64,000 bases of DNA from Shewanella sp. UCD-KL12 (GTDB lineage: Bacteria > Pseudomonadota > Gammaproteobacteria > Enterobacterales > Shewanellaceae): positions 1-64,000 of the forward strand of contig NZ_MPHJ01000017.1 of NCBI RefSeq assembly GCF_001957125.1. Direction: 5' to 3'. Position 1 is the stretch's first letter. Each line of letters begins with the position of its first letter. Below, piece after piece: positions 48,470-57,981 of this stretch. A program made the translations under genes and the position numbers. The notes below the pieces were generated by a model. It saw nothing but the letters and a program-made list of their open reading frames with translations. It made no database searches and had not been told where the DNA came from.

Positions 48470-48814
48470 CTAAATTTGTTTATGCCGCTGCGCCCAAGCA
48501 CCAATAATGGTAAATATACTAACGACCAAAACTAACAACCAGTGAGCTGAAAGCTGCGCCATATTTTTAGCTAGAAACGGACTTAAAGTCACAATAAGCA
48601 ACCCATAACCAAAAGCGTTTACCAACACAAAAGCCAGTGTTCTGAGTACAAAGGAACGCCCGATAAGCTTTCGGCTTAGAAAGCGATTGATATCGGTTGC
48701 GAAAACGATCAAAAAGCAGGCAACCATTGCAGTAGCAATCTCATTAAGCCAGGGGTAGAGCAAAGAGCCAAGCTGATGAAAAATTGAAATAATATGTTCC
48801 ATAACACGGTCCAT
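48470..48814 (-). CDS. DUF3392 inner membrane protein
   Basis: Membrane protein of 114 residues (110 from the ATG at 48802) with three helices at about 22-43, 58-80 and 90-107, and a basic cytoplasmic end QRHKQI. It matches the pattern of the DUF3392 family, of unknown function, seen in marine gammaproteobacteria. Convergent with the diesterase and divergent from the dehydrogenase. Neither candidate ATG has a clear ribosome-binding site. Confidence 0.75.
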   Translation of the reverse strand: MDRVMEHIISIFHQLGSLLYPWLNEIATAMVACFLIVFATDINRFLSRKLIGRSFVLRTLAFVLVNAFGYGLLIVTLSPFLAKNMAQLSAHWLLVLVVSIFTIIGAWAQRHKQI

Positions 48815-48861
48815 AATTGTGGTGATGCCAATCGGGATAAGCCGTTAGCATAGGGGGAGTG

Positions 48862-49791
48862 ATGCAGAGATACAAGCTACTATTATTAACCAGTGATAAT
48901 GAGCGATATAGACGTTTACTTGAATCCTGTCACCTCCCCGAAATAGAGATCCTTGGGGATGAGACACGCAACGTGTCACAAGCAAATATCTGGTTAGCAG
49001 AGCCCTCTCTTGCAGCACCATTGCTGCCACATGCAACACATATCTCTTGGATGCAATCCACTCTGGCAGGGGTAGATGCGTTAGTGACACCTAGGCAACG
49101 AAAAGATTATCAACTGACCAATGTAAGAGGTATTTTCGGTCCTTTAATGAGTGAATATCTATTTGGCTATCTACTGGCCCACCAAAGAGAACATCACAAA
49201 TACAAACAACAGCAAGAGAGACAGCTCTGGTTGCCAGGCAGTTTTAAAACGCTACAAAATCAACACCTTCTTTTACTAGGCACAGGGAATATTGCCAAAC
49301 ATATAGCACAAACGGCAAAACACTTTGGCATGCATGTCACAGGGATTAATCGAGGAGCTAAACCAACAAGAGGCTTCGATCAGGTTGATACCCTTGCAAA
49401 TCTACCTAAATATTTATCTTGTGCTGATGCGATTGCCAGTATCCTTCCAAGCACACCTGAAACCAGAGGCGCACTGAATAGCCAAACTTTGTCATTAATG
49501 AAAACCGATGGAATCTTGTTTAACTTAGGTAGAGGCGATGTACTCGATCTTGATGCCTTATATCTACAACTGAGCACCCAAACATCGCAACATGCCATAC
49601 TCGATGTGTTCAATCAGGAGCCGCTACCAAAAAACCACCCAATATGGATGTTAGATAACGTTGTGATCACCCCACATATCGCTGCGCCCAGCTTTCCAGA
49701 GCAAGTGGTTGAGATTTTTACCAATAACTATCACAAGCTATTAAAAGGCGAGCAACTCTCCCATGAAGTAAACTTTGAACGAGGTTATTAG
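48862..49791 (+). CDS. D-2-hydroxyacid dehydrogenase family protein
   Basis: NAD(P)-dependent enzyme of 309 residues. The ATG at 48862 follows GGGGGAG; a GTG just before it also fits. The fold is seen from LLLLGTGNIAKHIAQTAKHF (NAD site, about 137-156), the catalytic Arg in NLGRGDVLD (about 229), Glu near FNQEPLP (about 258) and His in TPHIAAPS (about 276). It is closest in style to glyoxylate/hydroxypyruvate reductase-like GhrA proteins; the substrate cannot be fixed. A terminator-like hairpin follows. Confidence 0.85.
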   Translation: MQRYKLLLLTSDNERYRRLLESCHLPEIEILGDETRNVSQANIWLAEPSLAAPLLPHATHISWMQSTLAGVDALVTPRQRKDYQLTNVRGIFGPLMSEYLFGYLLAHQREHHKYKQQQERQLWLPGSFKTLQNQHLLLLGTGNIAKHIAQTAKHFGMHVTGINRGAKPTRGFDQVDTLANLPKYLSCADAIASILPSTPETRGALNSQTLSLMKTDGILFNLGRGDVLDLDALYLQLSTQTSQHAILDVFNQEPLPKNHPIWMLDNVVITPHIAAPSFPEQVVEIFTNNYHKLLKGEQLSHEVNFERGY

Positions 49792-49800
49792 TAATACCTC

Positions 49801-49831
49801 AAGCCGAGACCTGGCTTCATTTTCTTTTTAT
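49801..49831 (+). terminator. Probable terminator after the dehydrogenase
   Basis: AAGCC (49801-49805) and GGCTT (49813-49817) enclose 7 bases and are followed by CATTTTCTTTTT. Confidence 0.5.
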
Positions 49832-50015
49832 CTCAGTTCAAAATTACTTAACTGTACTTTTTCGCTGTAGTAATGAGTCTCCCGTGTCATTTAAATATAC
49901 TGATCAATGCTGATTAATAGACCAAATAGCCACTTTACTTAATTTTTAGAAGCTGTTCACAATTTTTAATAACCCCTATCGAATAAACTAATTTGACTTA
50001 TTCTCTTTCGGTATT

Positions 50016-50034
50016 AGCATTGAGAATCGTTTTC
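50016..50034. promoter_or_regulatory. Probable Fur box upstream of bfd
   Basis: The 19 bases AGCATTGAGAATCGTTTTC match 12 of the 19 positions of the classical Fur consensus GATAATGATAATCATTATC and lie 39 bases before the bfd start. Iron-dependent repression of bfd by Fur is known in other bacteria, so the match is plausible. Confidence 0.6.
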
Positions 50035-50072
50035 ATTTATACTTCTGTCATCTATTGAGGGAGGCCTATTAA

Positions 50073-50264
50073 ATGTACGTTTGTCTTTGCCATGCTGTTA
50101 CCGATACACAAATAAAAGAGGCCGTTAGCCAGGGTGATATCTCTTTGGCCGATGTGAAAAAGCGTCTTGGTGTGGGTAGTCAATGTGGGAAATGTACTAA
50201 AATGGCAAGCCAGATCATTCAAAGGCAGCTTGATGTTGAGCCAAACTATTATGAAGTCGCTTAA
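50073..50264 (+). CDS. bfd: Bacterioferritin-associated ferredoxin Bfd
   Basis: Protein of 63 residues. Four Cys ligands of the [2Fe-2S] cluster are at about 4, 6, 38 and 41 (VCLCHAVTD and SQCGKCTKM), the Bfd/Fer2_BFD pattern. It reduces the iron core of bacterioferritin for iron release. GAGGGAGG is an excellent ribosome-binding site. No bfr gene is adjacent. A Fur-box-like site lies upstream. Confidence 0.95.
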   Translation: MYVCLCHAVTDTQIKEAVSQGDISLADVKKRLGVGSQCGKCTKMASQIIQRQLDVEPNYYEVA

Positions 50265-50291
50265 AGCATAATAAACATCAAAAACTCCCAA

Positions 50292-50320
50292 TAAAAAAGC
50301 TGCCTATGGCAGCTTTTTTA
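50292..50320. terminator. Bidirectional terminator between bfd and parC
   Basis: AAAAAGCTGCC and GGCAGCTTTTT form an 11-base-pair stem with a 3-base loop, with A/T runs on both sides; it can serve both convergent genes. Confidence 0.9.
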
Positions 50321-50337
50321 TTGTTCTTAAATTATAC

Positions 50338-52614
50338 CTATGGCTCAAGCGTATCACTCGTACCTTCACCGAGCTCTACACTATCAACTCGCTGCAGCCC
50401 TCGAGGGAGTTTTGCCCCTCTTCTTCCACGCTCGCCGCGATAATGTTCTAAGTCACTAGGCTTCAGAGTCAGCTTACGCTTACCAGCCCACAAGGTTACT
50501 GAAGTATCCTCTGGCACCACGTGTAAGTGAGTCAGTAACTCCTCTCGAGACTTAGATCTTTCAGTCGGTATACCGATAATCTTATTACCTTTACCTTTAG
50601 ACAGCTGAGGTAAAGCTTCCATCGAGAAGAGCAACATCCTGCCCTCATTAGTAATAGCTAGAATTGACTCAACGTTATCTTTGTTAACTAGCTGAGGTTT
50701 TATCACTTTAGCGTTTGCGGGCAAGCTAAGCAGAGCTTTACCGGCTTTATTTCTCGATACCATATCTTTATAGGAACCGACAAACCCGTAACCAGCATCT
50801 GATGCCAGTAAGTAGTATTTACTATCATCTCCCAGAATCAAATGCTCCATCACCTCACCTGGCGATAGGTTAAAGCGTGTTGTAATCGGCTCCCCCTGGC
50901 TTCTTGCTGAAGGTAAGGTGTGAGTCTCAGTAGCAAATGCACGCCCAGTAGAGCCAATAAACACCGAAGGTTGATTGCTCTTACCTGCAGCACTACAAAG
51001 GAAAGCATCCCCTGATTTATAGGATAGTGCTGTACCATCAATGTCATGGCCCTTAGCACAACGAACCCAGCCTTTTTCAGATAACACTACAGTCACAGCT
51101 TCAACTGGCGCCAACTCTTGCTCAGTGAGCGCTTTAGATTCGCTACGTTCGATTAATGGCGAACGTCTATCATCACCGTATGTTTCACCGTCACGTACTA
51201 ACTCTTTTTTAATCAGTGTCTTCATTCGACGATCTGAGCTCAGTAATAGCTGTAACTTATCTCGCTCAGCTTCTAGTTCACTCTGCTCGGTCTTAATTTT
51301 CATCTCTTCTAGTTTCGCCAAGTGACGTAACTTAAGATCTAAAATGGCATCAGCTTGTACATCGGTTAGCTTAAACCGTGACATTAACTCAGCTTTAGGG
51401 TTTTCTTCATATCGAATGATCTCAATGACTTCATCAATATTAAGAAAGGCCACCATCAAGGCATCTAGGATATGCAAACGCGCTAAAACTTTATCAAGCC
51501 TGTGAGTTATCCTACGTGTCACAGTGTTAAAGCGGTATTCCAGCCACTCAGTCAAAATCTGTTTAAGACCTTTAACTTGAGGGCGTCCATTTAAACCAAG
51601 AATATTCAGGTTTACACGGAAGTTTTTCTCGAGATCTGTTGTGGCAAAAAGGTGTGCCATAAGTTGATCGCAATCGACTCGGTTTGATCTTGGTACTACA
51701 ACGATGCGAACAGGGTTTTCATGATCTGATTCATCGCGCAGATCCACCACCATTGGCAACTTCTTTGCCTGCATCTGAGCGGCTACCTGCTCTAAGATTT
51801 TTCCGCCACTGGCTTGATGTGGTAAAGCTGTAATAACCACTTCACCATTTTCAATGGTATAAACAGCGCGTGCCTTAATCGAGCCACGGCCTGTTGAGTA
51901 GATCTTAGCGATATCCGCTTTAGGGGTAATAATTTCCGCTTCAGTGGGGTAGTCAGGTCCCGGAACCAGCTCCATCAGGCGTTCAAGTTCAGTTTTTGGG
52001 TTATCTAAAAGCTCAACACATGCAGAAACAAGTTCACGGGTATTATGCGGTGGCACATCTGTAGCCATACCAACTGCAATACCTGTAATTCCGTTGAGCA
52101 AAATATGAGGTAAACGAGACGGAAGGACCAATGGCTCTTTCATCGTGCCGTCGAAGTTAACGCCCCAATCAACCGTTCCTTGCCCTAACTCACTAAGCAA
52201 TACTTCTGAAAACTTAGATAACCTAGCCTCGGTATAACGCATCGCAGCAAATGATTTAGGATCATCTGGTGCCCCCCAGTTACCTTGACCGTCTACTAAA
52301 GGGTAGCGATATGAAAATGGCTGAGCCATCAATACCATAGCTTCATAACAGGCACTATCACCGTGGGGGTGATACTTACCCAAAACATCACCGACTGTAC
52401 GGGCAGACTTTTTATGCTTTGATTGGGCCGATAAACCTAGCTCACTCATGGCATAGATAATACGGCGCTGAACAGGCTTTAATCCATCACCGATATGAGG
52501 TAAAGCTCGGTCCATGATGACGTACATGGAGTAGTTTAGATAAGCCTCTTCGGTGAAGCGACGCATAGGCATCTGCTCTACACCATCTAAACTTAAGTCT
52601 ATCGCATCACTCAT
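50338..52614 (-). CDS. parC: DNA topoisomerase IV subunit A
   Basis: Protein of 758 residues. The N-terminal half has [20 protein letters not shown] and the quinolone-region segment [20 protein letters not shown], with the active Tyr in AMRYTEARL (about 121). The tower and coiled-coil domains follow to about 490. The C-terminal part (about 500-758) contains beta-pinwheel repeats. ParC with ParE separates linked daughter chromosomes. The quinolone-region residues S and E (HGDSACYEA) are the usual sensitive types. The start overlaps the preceding stop by four bases. Confidence 0.96.
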   Translation of the reverse strand: MSDAIDLSLDGVEQMPMRRFTEEAYLNYSMYVIMDRALPHIGDGLKPVQRRIIYAMSELGLSAQSKHKKSARTVGDVLGKYHPHGDSACYEAMVLMAQPFSYRYPLVDGQGNWGAPDDPKSFAAMRYTEARLSKFSEVLLSELGQGTVDWGVNFDGTMKEPLVLPSRLPHILLNGITGIAVGMATDVPPHNTRELVSACVELLDNPKTELERLMELVPGPDYPTEAEIITPKADIAKIYSTGRGSIKARAVYTIENGEVVITALPHQASGGKILEQVAAQMQAKKLPMVVDLRDESDHENPVRIVVVPRSNRVDCDQLMAHLFATTDLEKNFRVNLNILGLNGRPQVKGLKQILTEWLEYRFNTVTRRITHRLDKVLARLHILDALMVAFLNIDEVIEIIRYEENPKAELMSRFKLTDVQADAILDLKLRHLAKLEEMKIKTEQSELEAERDKLQLLLSSDRRMKTLIKKELVRDGETYGDDRRSPLIERSESKALTEQELAPVEAVTVVLSEKGWVRCAKGHDIDGTALSYKSGDAFLCSAAGKSNQPSVFIGSTGRAFATETHTLPSARSQGEPITTRFNLSPGEVMEHLILGDDSKYYLLASDAGYGFVGSYKDMVSRNKAGKALLSLPANAKVIKPQLVNKDNVESILAITNEGRMLLFSMEALPQLSKGKGNKIIGIPTERSKSREELLTHLHVVPEDTSVTLWAGKRKLTLKPSDLEHYRGERGRRGAKLPRGLQRVDSVELGEGTSDTLEP

Positions 52615-53774
52615 TTTTCATTATCCTGTGCTTGAGCAGCTTGCTGTTTTTCTTCGGCGATATCTTTATGATAAAGGCGGTAAATATTACCTTTAAGATC
52701 ATCAGATATATACATGGCACCATCTGGGGCCGTTAATAATGCATAGGGTCTAGCAACTGGAAACTCACCATCTAAAAAGCTAACGACAGTGCTTCTCTTT
52801 ACCACTTTTTTCTGTTCAATCTCTAGCATTACCACCTGATAACCGATCTTACTGGAGCGATTCCAGGAGCCATTCTCGGCAACAAACATTTGGTTGTGAT
52901 ATTTAGCTGGAAACTGAGTACCGCGATAAAAATGAAGCCCCATAGGCGCGACGTGCGCAGGGAGTTCAAAGACAGGTAGCGATACCTTTAAGTTTTTGGG
53001 TTTGTCGTATGCAGGTTCAACCACTGATGATGCATGTATGTAGGGGAAACCAAAATGCTCACCACTGTGCTCAACTCGATTTATCTCATCGGGCGGCAAT
53101 CTATCGCCCATCCAGTCACGCCCCTGATCTGCAAACCATAAAGCACCGTCTTTAGGAGACCAGTCAAACCCAGTAACACTGCGAACACCGGTAGCGACTT
53201 GCTCACTGCTTCCTGATTTGATATCAATGGCGATTATGCTGCCGAATGGTGCTTCTGCCTCACAAACATTACACGGCGCACCGATAGCGACATATAAACG
53301 TCCATCAGGGCCAAAATGCATCGCGCGTCGACTTTTACTCGTTTCTTCTGGTAGGCGGTCGTAAACCTCTTTACCTCGTCCAGGTCGACGCAGTCGGTTT
53401 TCAACATCAACAAAACGAATAATCCGCTCATCGACAGCAGCATAGAGGTCGCCATTATGAAAAGCGATTGCCTCTGGGTTTTCGAGCCCTTTGGCTATCA
53501 TATAGCGCTTATCAACGCGGCCGTCAGCATTACTATCGACTAATGCCTGAATAGTGCCTTTCTTACGAGAACCAACAAAAAGGGTTCCCATATCTCCTAA
53601 TGCCATCTGCTTAGCATCGCCAAGTTCAGAGGCATAGAGCGTTAAACCAAAGCCTTTGGTTACAGTGATCATCATAGGCTGTGTAGATGCAAGTAACTGC
53701 TGACTAAATAACACAGAAGCGCAAGCAAAAAATACACACCAGATTCGTTGATTTTTTTTCTGATTCAACAACAT
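52611..53774 (-). CDS. Soluble PQQ-type sugar dehydrogenase-like protein
   Basis: Secreted protein of 387 residues. A signal peptide (about 1-30, ends QQLLAS) is followed by a six-bladed beta-propeller like L-sorbosone/glucose dehydrogenases: [67 protein letters not shown]. Members of this fold bind PQQ and Ca2+, but binding residues cannot be checked here, so activity is not proven. It sits between parE and parC and its stop overlaps the parC start (ATGA); no functional link to topoisomerase IV is known to me. Confidence 0.85.
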   Translation of the reverse strand: MLLNQKKNQRIWCVFFACASVLFSQQLLASTQPMMITVTKGFGLTLYASELGDAKQMALGDMGTLFVGSRKKGTIQALVDSNADGRVDKRYMIAKGLENPEAIAFHNGDLYAAVDERIIRFVDVENRLRRPGRGKEVYDRLPEETSKSRRAMHFGPDGRLYVAIGAPCNVCEAEAPFGSIIAIDIKSGSSEQVATGVRSVTGFDWSPKDGALWFADQGRDWMGDRLPPDEINRVEHSGEHFGFPYIHASSVVEPAYDKPKNLKVSLPVFELPAHVAPMGLHFYRGTQFPAKYHNQMFVAENGSWNRSSKIGYQVVMLEIEQKKVVKRSTVVSFLDGEFPVARPYALLTAPDGAMYISDDLKGNIYRLYHKDIAEEKQQAAQAQDNEK

Positions 53775-53815
53775 TATTATTTTATAGCCTAATTATTCTA
53801 ATTATTGGCAGTTCA

Positions 53816-55702
53816 CTAAAAATCAGCAAGATCGCCCTTTGTCTCTAACCAAGTCTTCCTGTCACCTGAGCGTTTCTTAGCAAGTAACATATCCATAATG
53901 GCTAGGGTATCTTCGGCATCATCAATGGTTAACTGTACTAGCCTACGAGTGTTCGGATCCATGGTTGTTTCACGAAGCTGTAAAGGGTTCATCTCACCTA
54001 GCCCTTTAAATCGAGTCACCTGAACTTTGCCTTTCTTCTTCTCTGCCGCAATACGATCGAGAATGCCCTCTTTCTCTGCTTCATCTAGTGCATAAAAGAT
54101 CTCTTTACCGACATCGACTCGAAATAGAGGCGGCATCGCCACATAAATATGCCCCTTTTCTACAAGTACCTTGTAGTGCTTCATAAATAGTGCACATAAC
54201 AAGGTCGCAATATGCAGACCATCTGAATCAGCATCGGCCAAAATACAGATCTTTCCATATCTTAACTCTGAAATATTATCACAATCAGGGTCACAACCAA
54301 TGGCGACGGAAATATCATGGACTTCCTGAGAAGCTAGCACTTGAGTCGCATCAACCTCCCAAGTATTCAGAATCTTACCACGTAGTGGCATAATCGCTTG
54401 AAAATCACGATCGCGCGCTTGTTTAGCACTTCCTCCAGCAGAGTCACCCTCCACAAGGAAAAGCTCACCACGCATAGGGTCTTGCCCACTACAGTCTGTT
54501 AACTTGCCAGGCAAAGCGGGGCCTGAAGTCACTTTTTTACGTGCAACTTTTTTAGCTGACTTTAATCTCTTCTGTGCATTGTTAATACACATTTCAGCGA
54601 GTGCTTCTGCCTGCTCCGTATGCGTGTTAAGCCACAAACTGAATGCATCTCGTACAATGCCGGAAACAAAAGCTGCGCTTTGGCGACTTGAAAGTTTCTC
54701 TTTTGTTTGGCCTGCAAACTGGGGATCCTGCATCTTTATCGATAAAATGAAGCTGCTACGATCCCATATATCTTCTGGGGTTAACTTGATTCCCCGAGGG
54801 ATCAAGTTCCGAAACTCACAAAACTCTCGCATTGACTCAAGCAAGCCCTGCCTAAAGCCATTGACATGTGTTCCACCTAATGGCGTCGGGATAAGGTTAA
54901 CGTAGCTTTCATTCAGATACTCGCCACCTTCTGGCAGCCAAGTAATAGCCCAATCAACCGCTTCACTATTTCCCTTCAGGCTACCAACGAATGGCTCTTC
55001 GGGTAACATGATGGCATCTTTAACGGCTGACTTTAGGTAGTCTGTTAAACCACTTTCATAAAACCACTCTTGCACTTCGCCAGTTTGCTTATTATTGAAC
55101 TTAATTTTAAGCCCAGGGCAAAGTACGGCTTTCGCTCTTAATAGATAAACTAGCTTAGATACTGAGAAGTTGGCAGAATCAAAATAACTCGGCGTTGGCC
55201 AAAAGTGCACTCGGGTTCCAGTATTTCTGCGACCACAAGTTCCTGTTTCTCTTAGATCTTCAACCTTATCACCATTCTCGAATGCAATATCATACACAAT
55301 GCCATTTCGGCGAACCGTAATTTCAACACGACTCGAAAGTGCGTTAACAACTGAGATACCAACACCGTGAAGACCACCAGAAAACTGATAGTTGTCATTG
55401 GAGAACTTACCACCAGCATGCAGCTTAGTTAAAATAAGCTCCACCCCAGAGATCCCCTCTTCAGGGTGAATATCGACAGGCATACCACGGCCATCATCGA
55501 TAACCTCTAAAGAGTTATCCTTATGTAGGATAATATCTATCTTACTAGCATGTCCTGCCAGGGCTTCATCGACACTATTATCGATGACTTCCTGCCCTAA
55601 GTGGTTCGGGCGAGTGGTATCGGTATACATACCTGGACGGCGTTTTACAGGGTCGAGTCCGTTAAGGACTTCAATGGCATCAGAGGTGTATTGGTTTGTC
55701 AT
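53816..55702 (-). CDS. parE: DNA topoisomerase IV subunit B
   Basis: ATPase subunit of 628 residues from the ATG at 55702 (MTNQYTSDAIEVLNGLDPVK); a GTG three codons upstream also fits. The GHKL domain has EVIDNSVDEALAG, DDGRGMP and GGLHGVGISVVNAL. The TOPRIM domain has ELFLVEGDSAGGSAKQARDR (Glu) and DADSDGLHI (the DxD acidic cluster), and the C-terminal segment has RFKGLGEMNP. Together with ParC it decatenates chromosomes. The parE-yqiA-cpdA-yqiB-nudF order is as in E. coli. Confidence 0.96.
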   Translation of the reverse strand: MTNQYTSDAIEVLNGLDPVKRRPGMYTDTTRPNHLGQEVIDNSVDEALAGHASKIDIILHKDNSLEVIDDGRGMPVDIHPEEGISGVELILTKLHAGGKFSNDNYQFSGGLHGVGISVVNALSSRVEITVRRNGIVYDIAFENGDKVEDLRETGTCGRRNTGTRVHFWPTPSYFDSANFSVSKLVYLLRAKAVLCPGLKIKFNNKQTGEVQEWFYESGLTDYLKSAVKDAIMLPEEPFVGSLKGNSEAVDWAITWLPEGGEYLNESYVNLIPTPLGGTHVNGFRQGLLESMREFCEFRNLIPRGIKLTPEDIWDRSSFILSIKMQDPQFAGQTKEKLSSRQSAAFVSGIVRDAFSLWLNTHTEQAEALAEMCINNAQKRLKSAKKVARKKVTSGPALPGKLTDCSGQDPMRGELFLVEGDSAGGSAKQARDRDFQAIMPLRGKILNTWEVDATQVLASQEVHDISVAIGCDPDCDNISELRYGKICILADADSDGLHIATLLCALFMKHYKVLVEKGHIYVAMPPLFRVDVGKEIFYALDEAEKEGILDRIAAEKKKGKVQVTRFKGLGEMNPLQLRETTMDPNTRRLVQLTIDDAEDTLAIMDMLLAKKRSGDRKTWLETKGDLADF

Positions 55703-55757
55703 GGCACACACAATTTATAGTTATTAAGGCCATGTTGCGGGCCTATATGGTTACTTG

Positions 55758-56330
55758 TCAAGAAAACAGAAACTGGCAAATTGACTGCATCTGTTTTTCG
55801 TAGCCTAGAAAGCTATGATCGCCACCGGATTGAACCAGCAACTTACAGCAATGGTACTTTTGTACGGCCTGCCGGTAATCTAGGACTTCATCACCCGACT
55901 GTAATAATACAAAAAAGCGGTCTGGATTGATGATAACTTCAGTATTAAATCTTGCTACCTGCTCTTTATGTTCAGGTATTACTTGATAATGTTCATCAGT
56001 ATAAGGGTTGTGCTGCGGGCCAATGAACTCGTCAAATAACTCAAATGGCGTCACAGCGGGATTGATCAACACGGCTCGTCCGCCGTATTTTTCCGCAAGA
56101 AAACTTGCAAAATAACCACCTAAAGAAGAGCCTATATAGGTGACATCCTCCCCCTGACTGACCGCATCAGCAACTAAATTAGAGAGTAACGCCATAGCCT
56201 CAGCAGGTTGTGATGGTAATTGAGGCTGATGAACTTTGAGATTGGGATAATTAGCAGCTAAATACTCTGCAGTTACCACCCCTTTATCTGACAACGGGGA
56301 ACTATTAAAGCCATGGATATAAAGCAGCAT
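55758..56330 (-). CDS. yqiA: YqiA-type esterase
   Basis: Alpha/beta hydrolase of 190 residues with HGFNSSPLSDKG near the start and the nucleophile elbow GSSLGGYF (about 68-75). The acid is probably in LLQSGDEVLDYR and the histidine in SGGDHSFLGYE. It matches YqiA/YcfP, which has esterase activity in E. coli on short and acyl-CoA-like substrates; the natural substrate is unclear. Encoded between parE and cpdA. Confidence 0.92.
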   Translation of the reverse strand: MLLYIHGFNSSPLSDKGVVTAEYLAANYPNLKVHQPQLPSQPAEAMALLSNLVADAVSQGEDVTYIGSSLGGYFASFLAEKYGGRAVLINPAVTPFELFDEFIGPQHNPYTDEHYQVIPEHKEQVARFNTEVIINPDRFFVLLQSGDEVLDYRQAVQKYHCCKLLVQSGGDHSFLGYEKQMQSICQFLFS

Positions 56331-56537
56331 AATTCCTCATATATGGGTTACTCCTAGTATCACATAACAGTCATGTTCACTATAGAAGGAGCGTTAGGAG
56401 TAACTTTTAATAAATGATCAATAGAATGCTAACACTTGCTTACGTTTCTACCAAGCAGAAAGCAACCAAAGGGGGAGTAATGCACGAATTTTTACTTAAC
56501 AACAGGGATTAAATTGAACCTTCAAGCTTCTAGAAGA

Positions 56538-57377
56538 TCAATAACCATTGGCCTCTCTGTCTGGAGAAAACATTTCACCAGGCACACGGTAAACGTTAGT
56601 CAGCATAGTGCCATCAGCTTTAAGCTCCAATAATCGATAACCTGGCTGTAGTGCATCAAGCGCAAAATAAGAAGATTGCGGTTTAAACTGAATACAGGTT
56701 GAAGGTGTCGCCATCAAACGAATAGGACCATGAGTGCCTTGATGATTTTGGTCTAACTCTTGATGAACATGACCCCATAGCAGACCTTTTACTTGAGGAA
56801 TTTGTGAAACCTGTTCGATAAAGTCGCTACCATTATCCATACAATGTTGATCTAGCCATTGGCAATTAACCAAAATAGGGTTGTGATGCATAACCAATAA
56901 GGTATGTCGATCTGGCTGATCAGCAACAGCACTTTTGATGATCTCAATTTCAGAATCGGCCATATGGCCGCCAGGCTTACCTCTTACCGTAGAGTCAAGC
57001 ATGATAATTTGCCAACGACCAGCGAGTACTCTTCGCTGTCCATATACCCTAGGCCCTTGCATATTAAGTCGCATGACTCTTGGATCGTCATGATTTCCAG
57101 GTAGGTAATGGCATGGGAGATCAAGGGGCTCTATTGCACGCACAAAATTATGATACGACTCACCGGAGTAGTCCTGACTGATATCGCCAGTCGCAAGCAT
57201 AAAGTGCGCTGGATAATGTACAGCTCTGATAGTATCAAGCACAGAATCTAAGCTTTTAGCAGTATTCACCCCTAAAAGTTGAGCGCTAGGATCGGCAAAA
57301 AGATGCGGATCCGTAACTTGTACGATTCTTACACTTGCATCCTCACCAAGAGAATAAGAGATAGCCTCTTTTAACAC
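56538..57377 (-). CDS. cpdA: 3',5'-cyclic-AMP phosphodiesterase CpdA
   Basis: Metallophosphoesterase of 279 residues that hydrolyses cAMP to AMP. The two-metal motifs are TDPHLF (DxH, about 22-24), GDISQDYSGES (GD), LPGNHDDPRV (GNHD), MHHNPI (H) and WGHVHQE (GHxH). The start appears to be a GTG at 57377 (MLKEAISYSLGEDAS), with AGGG about 10 bases upstream. It is the counterpart of crp in this window: it lowers the signal that CRP reads. It follows yqiB by 12 bases. Confidence 0.93.
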   Translation of the reverse strand: MLKEAISYSLGEDASVRIVQVTDPHLFADPSAQLLGVNTAKSLDSVLDTIRAVHYPAHFMLATGDISQDYSGESYHNFVRAIEPLDLPCHYLPGNHDDPRVMRLNMQGPRVYGQRRVLAGRWQIIMLDSTVRGKPGGHMADSEIEIIKSAVADQPDRHTLLVMHHNPILVNCQWLDQHCMDNGSDFIEQVSQIPQVKGLLWGHVHQELDQNHQGTHGPIRLMATPSTCIQFKPQSSYFALDALQPGYRLLELKADGTMLTNVYRVPGEMFSPDREANGY

Positions 57378-57389
57378 TATAAATAAACC

Positions 57390-57836
57390 CTAAGATTCAG
57401 CCAAACAAACAACACTCGTGTGGTTATCAATCCTTAATAACTCTTCAAGAAAAGCATTGACCTGAAACTTCTCATCACGATGGTGCATACGTATATTTGG
57501 ATAATCATATACTGGACTGAGTTGATAAATCTGTCGACTAGTTAACACTTCTGCTAATTTAGCATCGTGATAAACACGAACTATCATCTTTGGTGTATCA
57601 ACATGGTTAGTGCTGCCAACATCTCTTGATATATCGATAAGCTGAGTATAAGCGGTATTTTCAAGCAACTTTACATTTAAACAGCCATATTCTCCCTCAA
57701 CTTGCCAATGTGCTCCCTGTTTCGAGCCATTAGGTAGCCATCGAAGGATATGATAATAATTTCGACCACAAAGCGCTAGAAACCTATTTATATTAGGCTG
57801 ATAGCGTTTTGGGTTTAAACTAGATGCACTGCTCAC
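57390..57836 (-). CDS. yqiB: DUF1249 family protein YqiB
   Basis: Protein of 148 residues, without signal or membrane segment, with the family phrases NPKRYQPNINRFLALCGRNY, KMIVRVYHDAKLAEVLT and YPNIRMHHRDEKFQ. The family function is unknown. The first codon appears to be GTG at 57836, with AGAGGAA 13 bases upstream; an ATG at 57843 is out of frame. It lies between cpdA and the repeats that follow nudF, as in the parE-nudF block of E. coli. Confidence 0.85.
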   Translation of the reverse strand: MSSASSLNPKRYQPNINRFLALCGRNYYHILRWLPNGSKQGAHWQVEGEYGCLNVKLLENTAYTQLIDISRDVGSTNHVDTPKMIVRVYHDAKLAEVLTSRQIYQLSPVYDYPNIRMHHRDEKFQVNAFLEELLRIDNHTSVVCLAES

Positions 57837-57871
57837 GAGCCATTATTCCTCTTAGTTAACTTAAGTTGCTT

Positions 57872-57980
57872 GGTTCTAGGCCTGGATGTTAGAAGGTTCT
57901 AGGCCTGGGTGTTAAAAGGTTCTAGGTTCTAGGTTCTAGGTTCTAGGTTCTAGGTTCTAGGTTCTAGGTTCTAGGTTCTA
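57872..57980. repeat. Heptanucleotide array (GGTTCTA)9 with two leader units
   Basis: Nine perfect head-to-tail copies of GGTTCTA occupy 57918-57980. Two 23-base units, each GGTTCTAGGCCTGG plus a variant tail, precede them (57872-57894 and 57895-57917). The array is non-coding and starts 36 bases upstream of the yqiB start. No member of the array is interrupted. Confidence 0.95.
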
Positions 57981-57981
57981 G

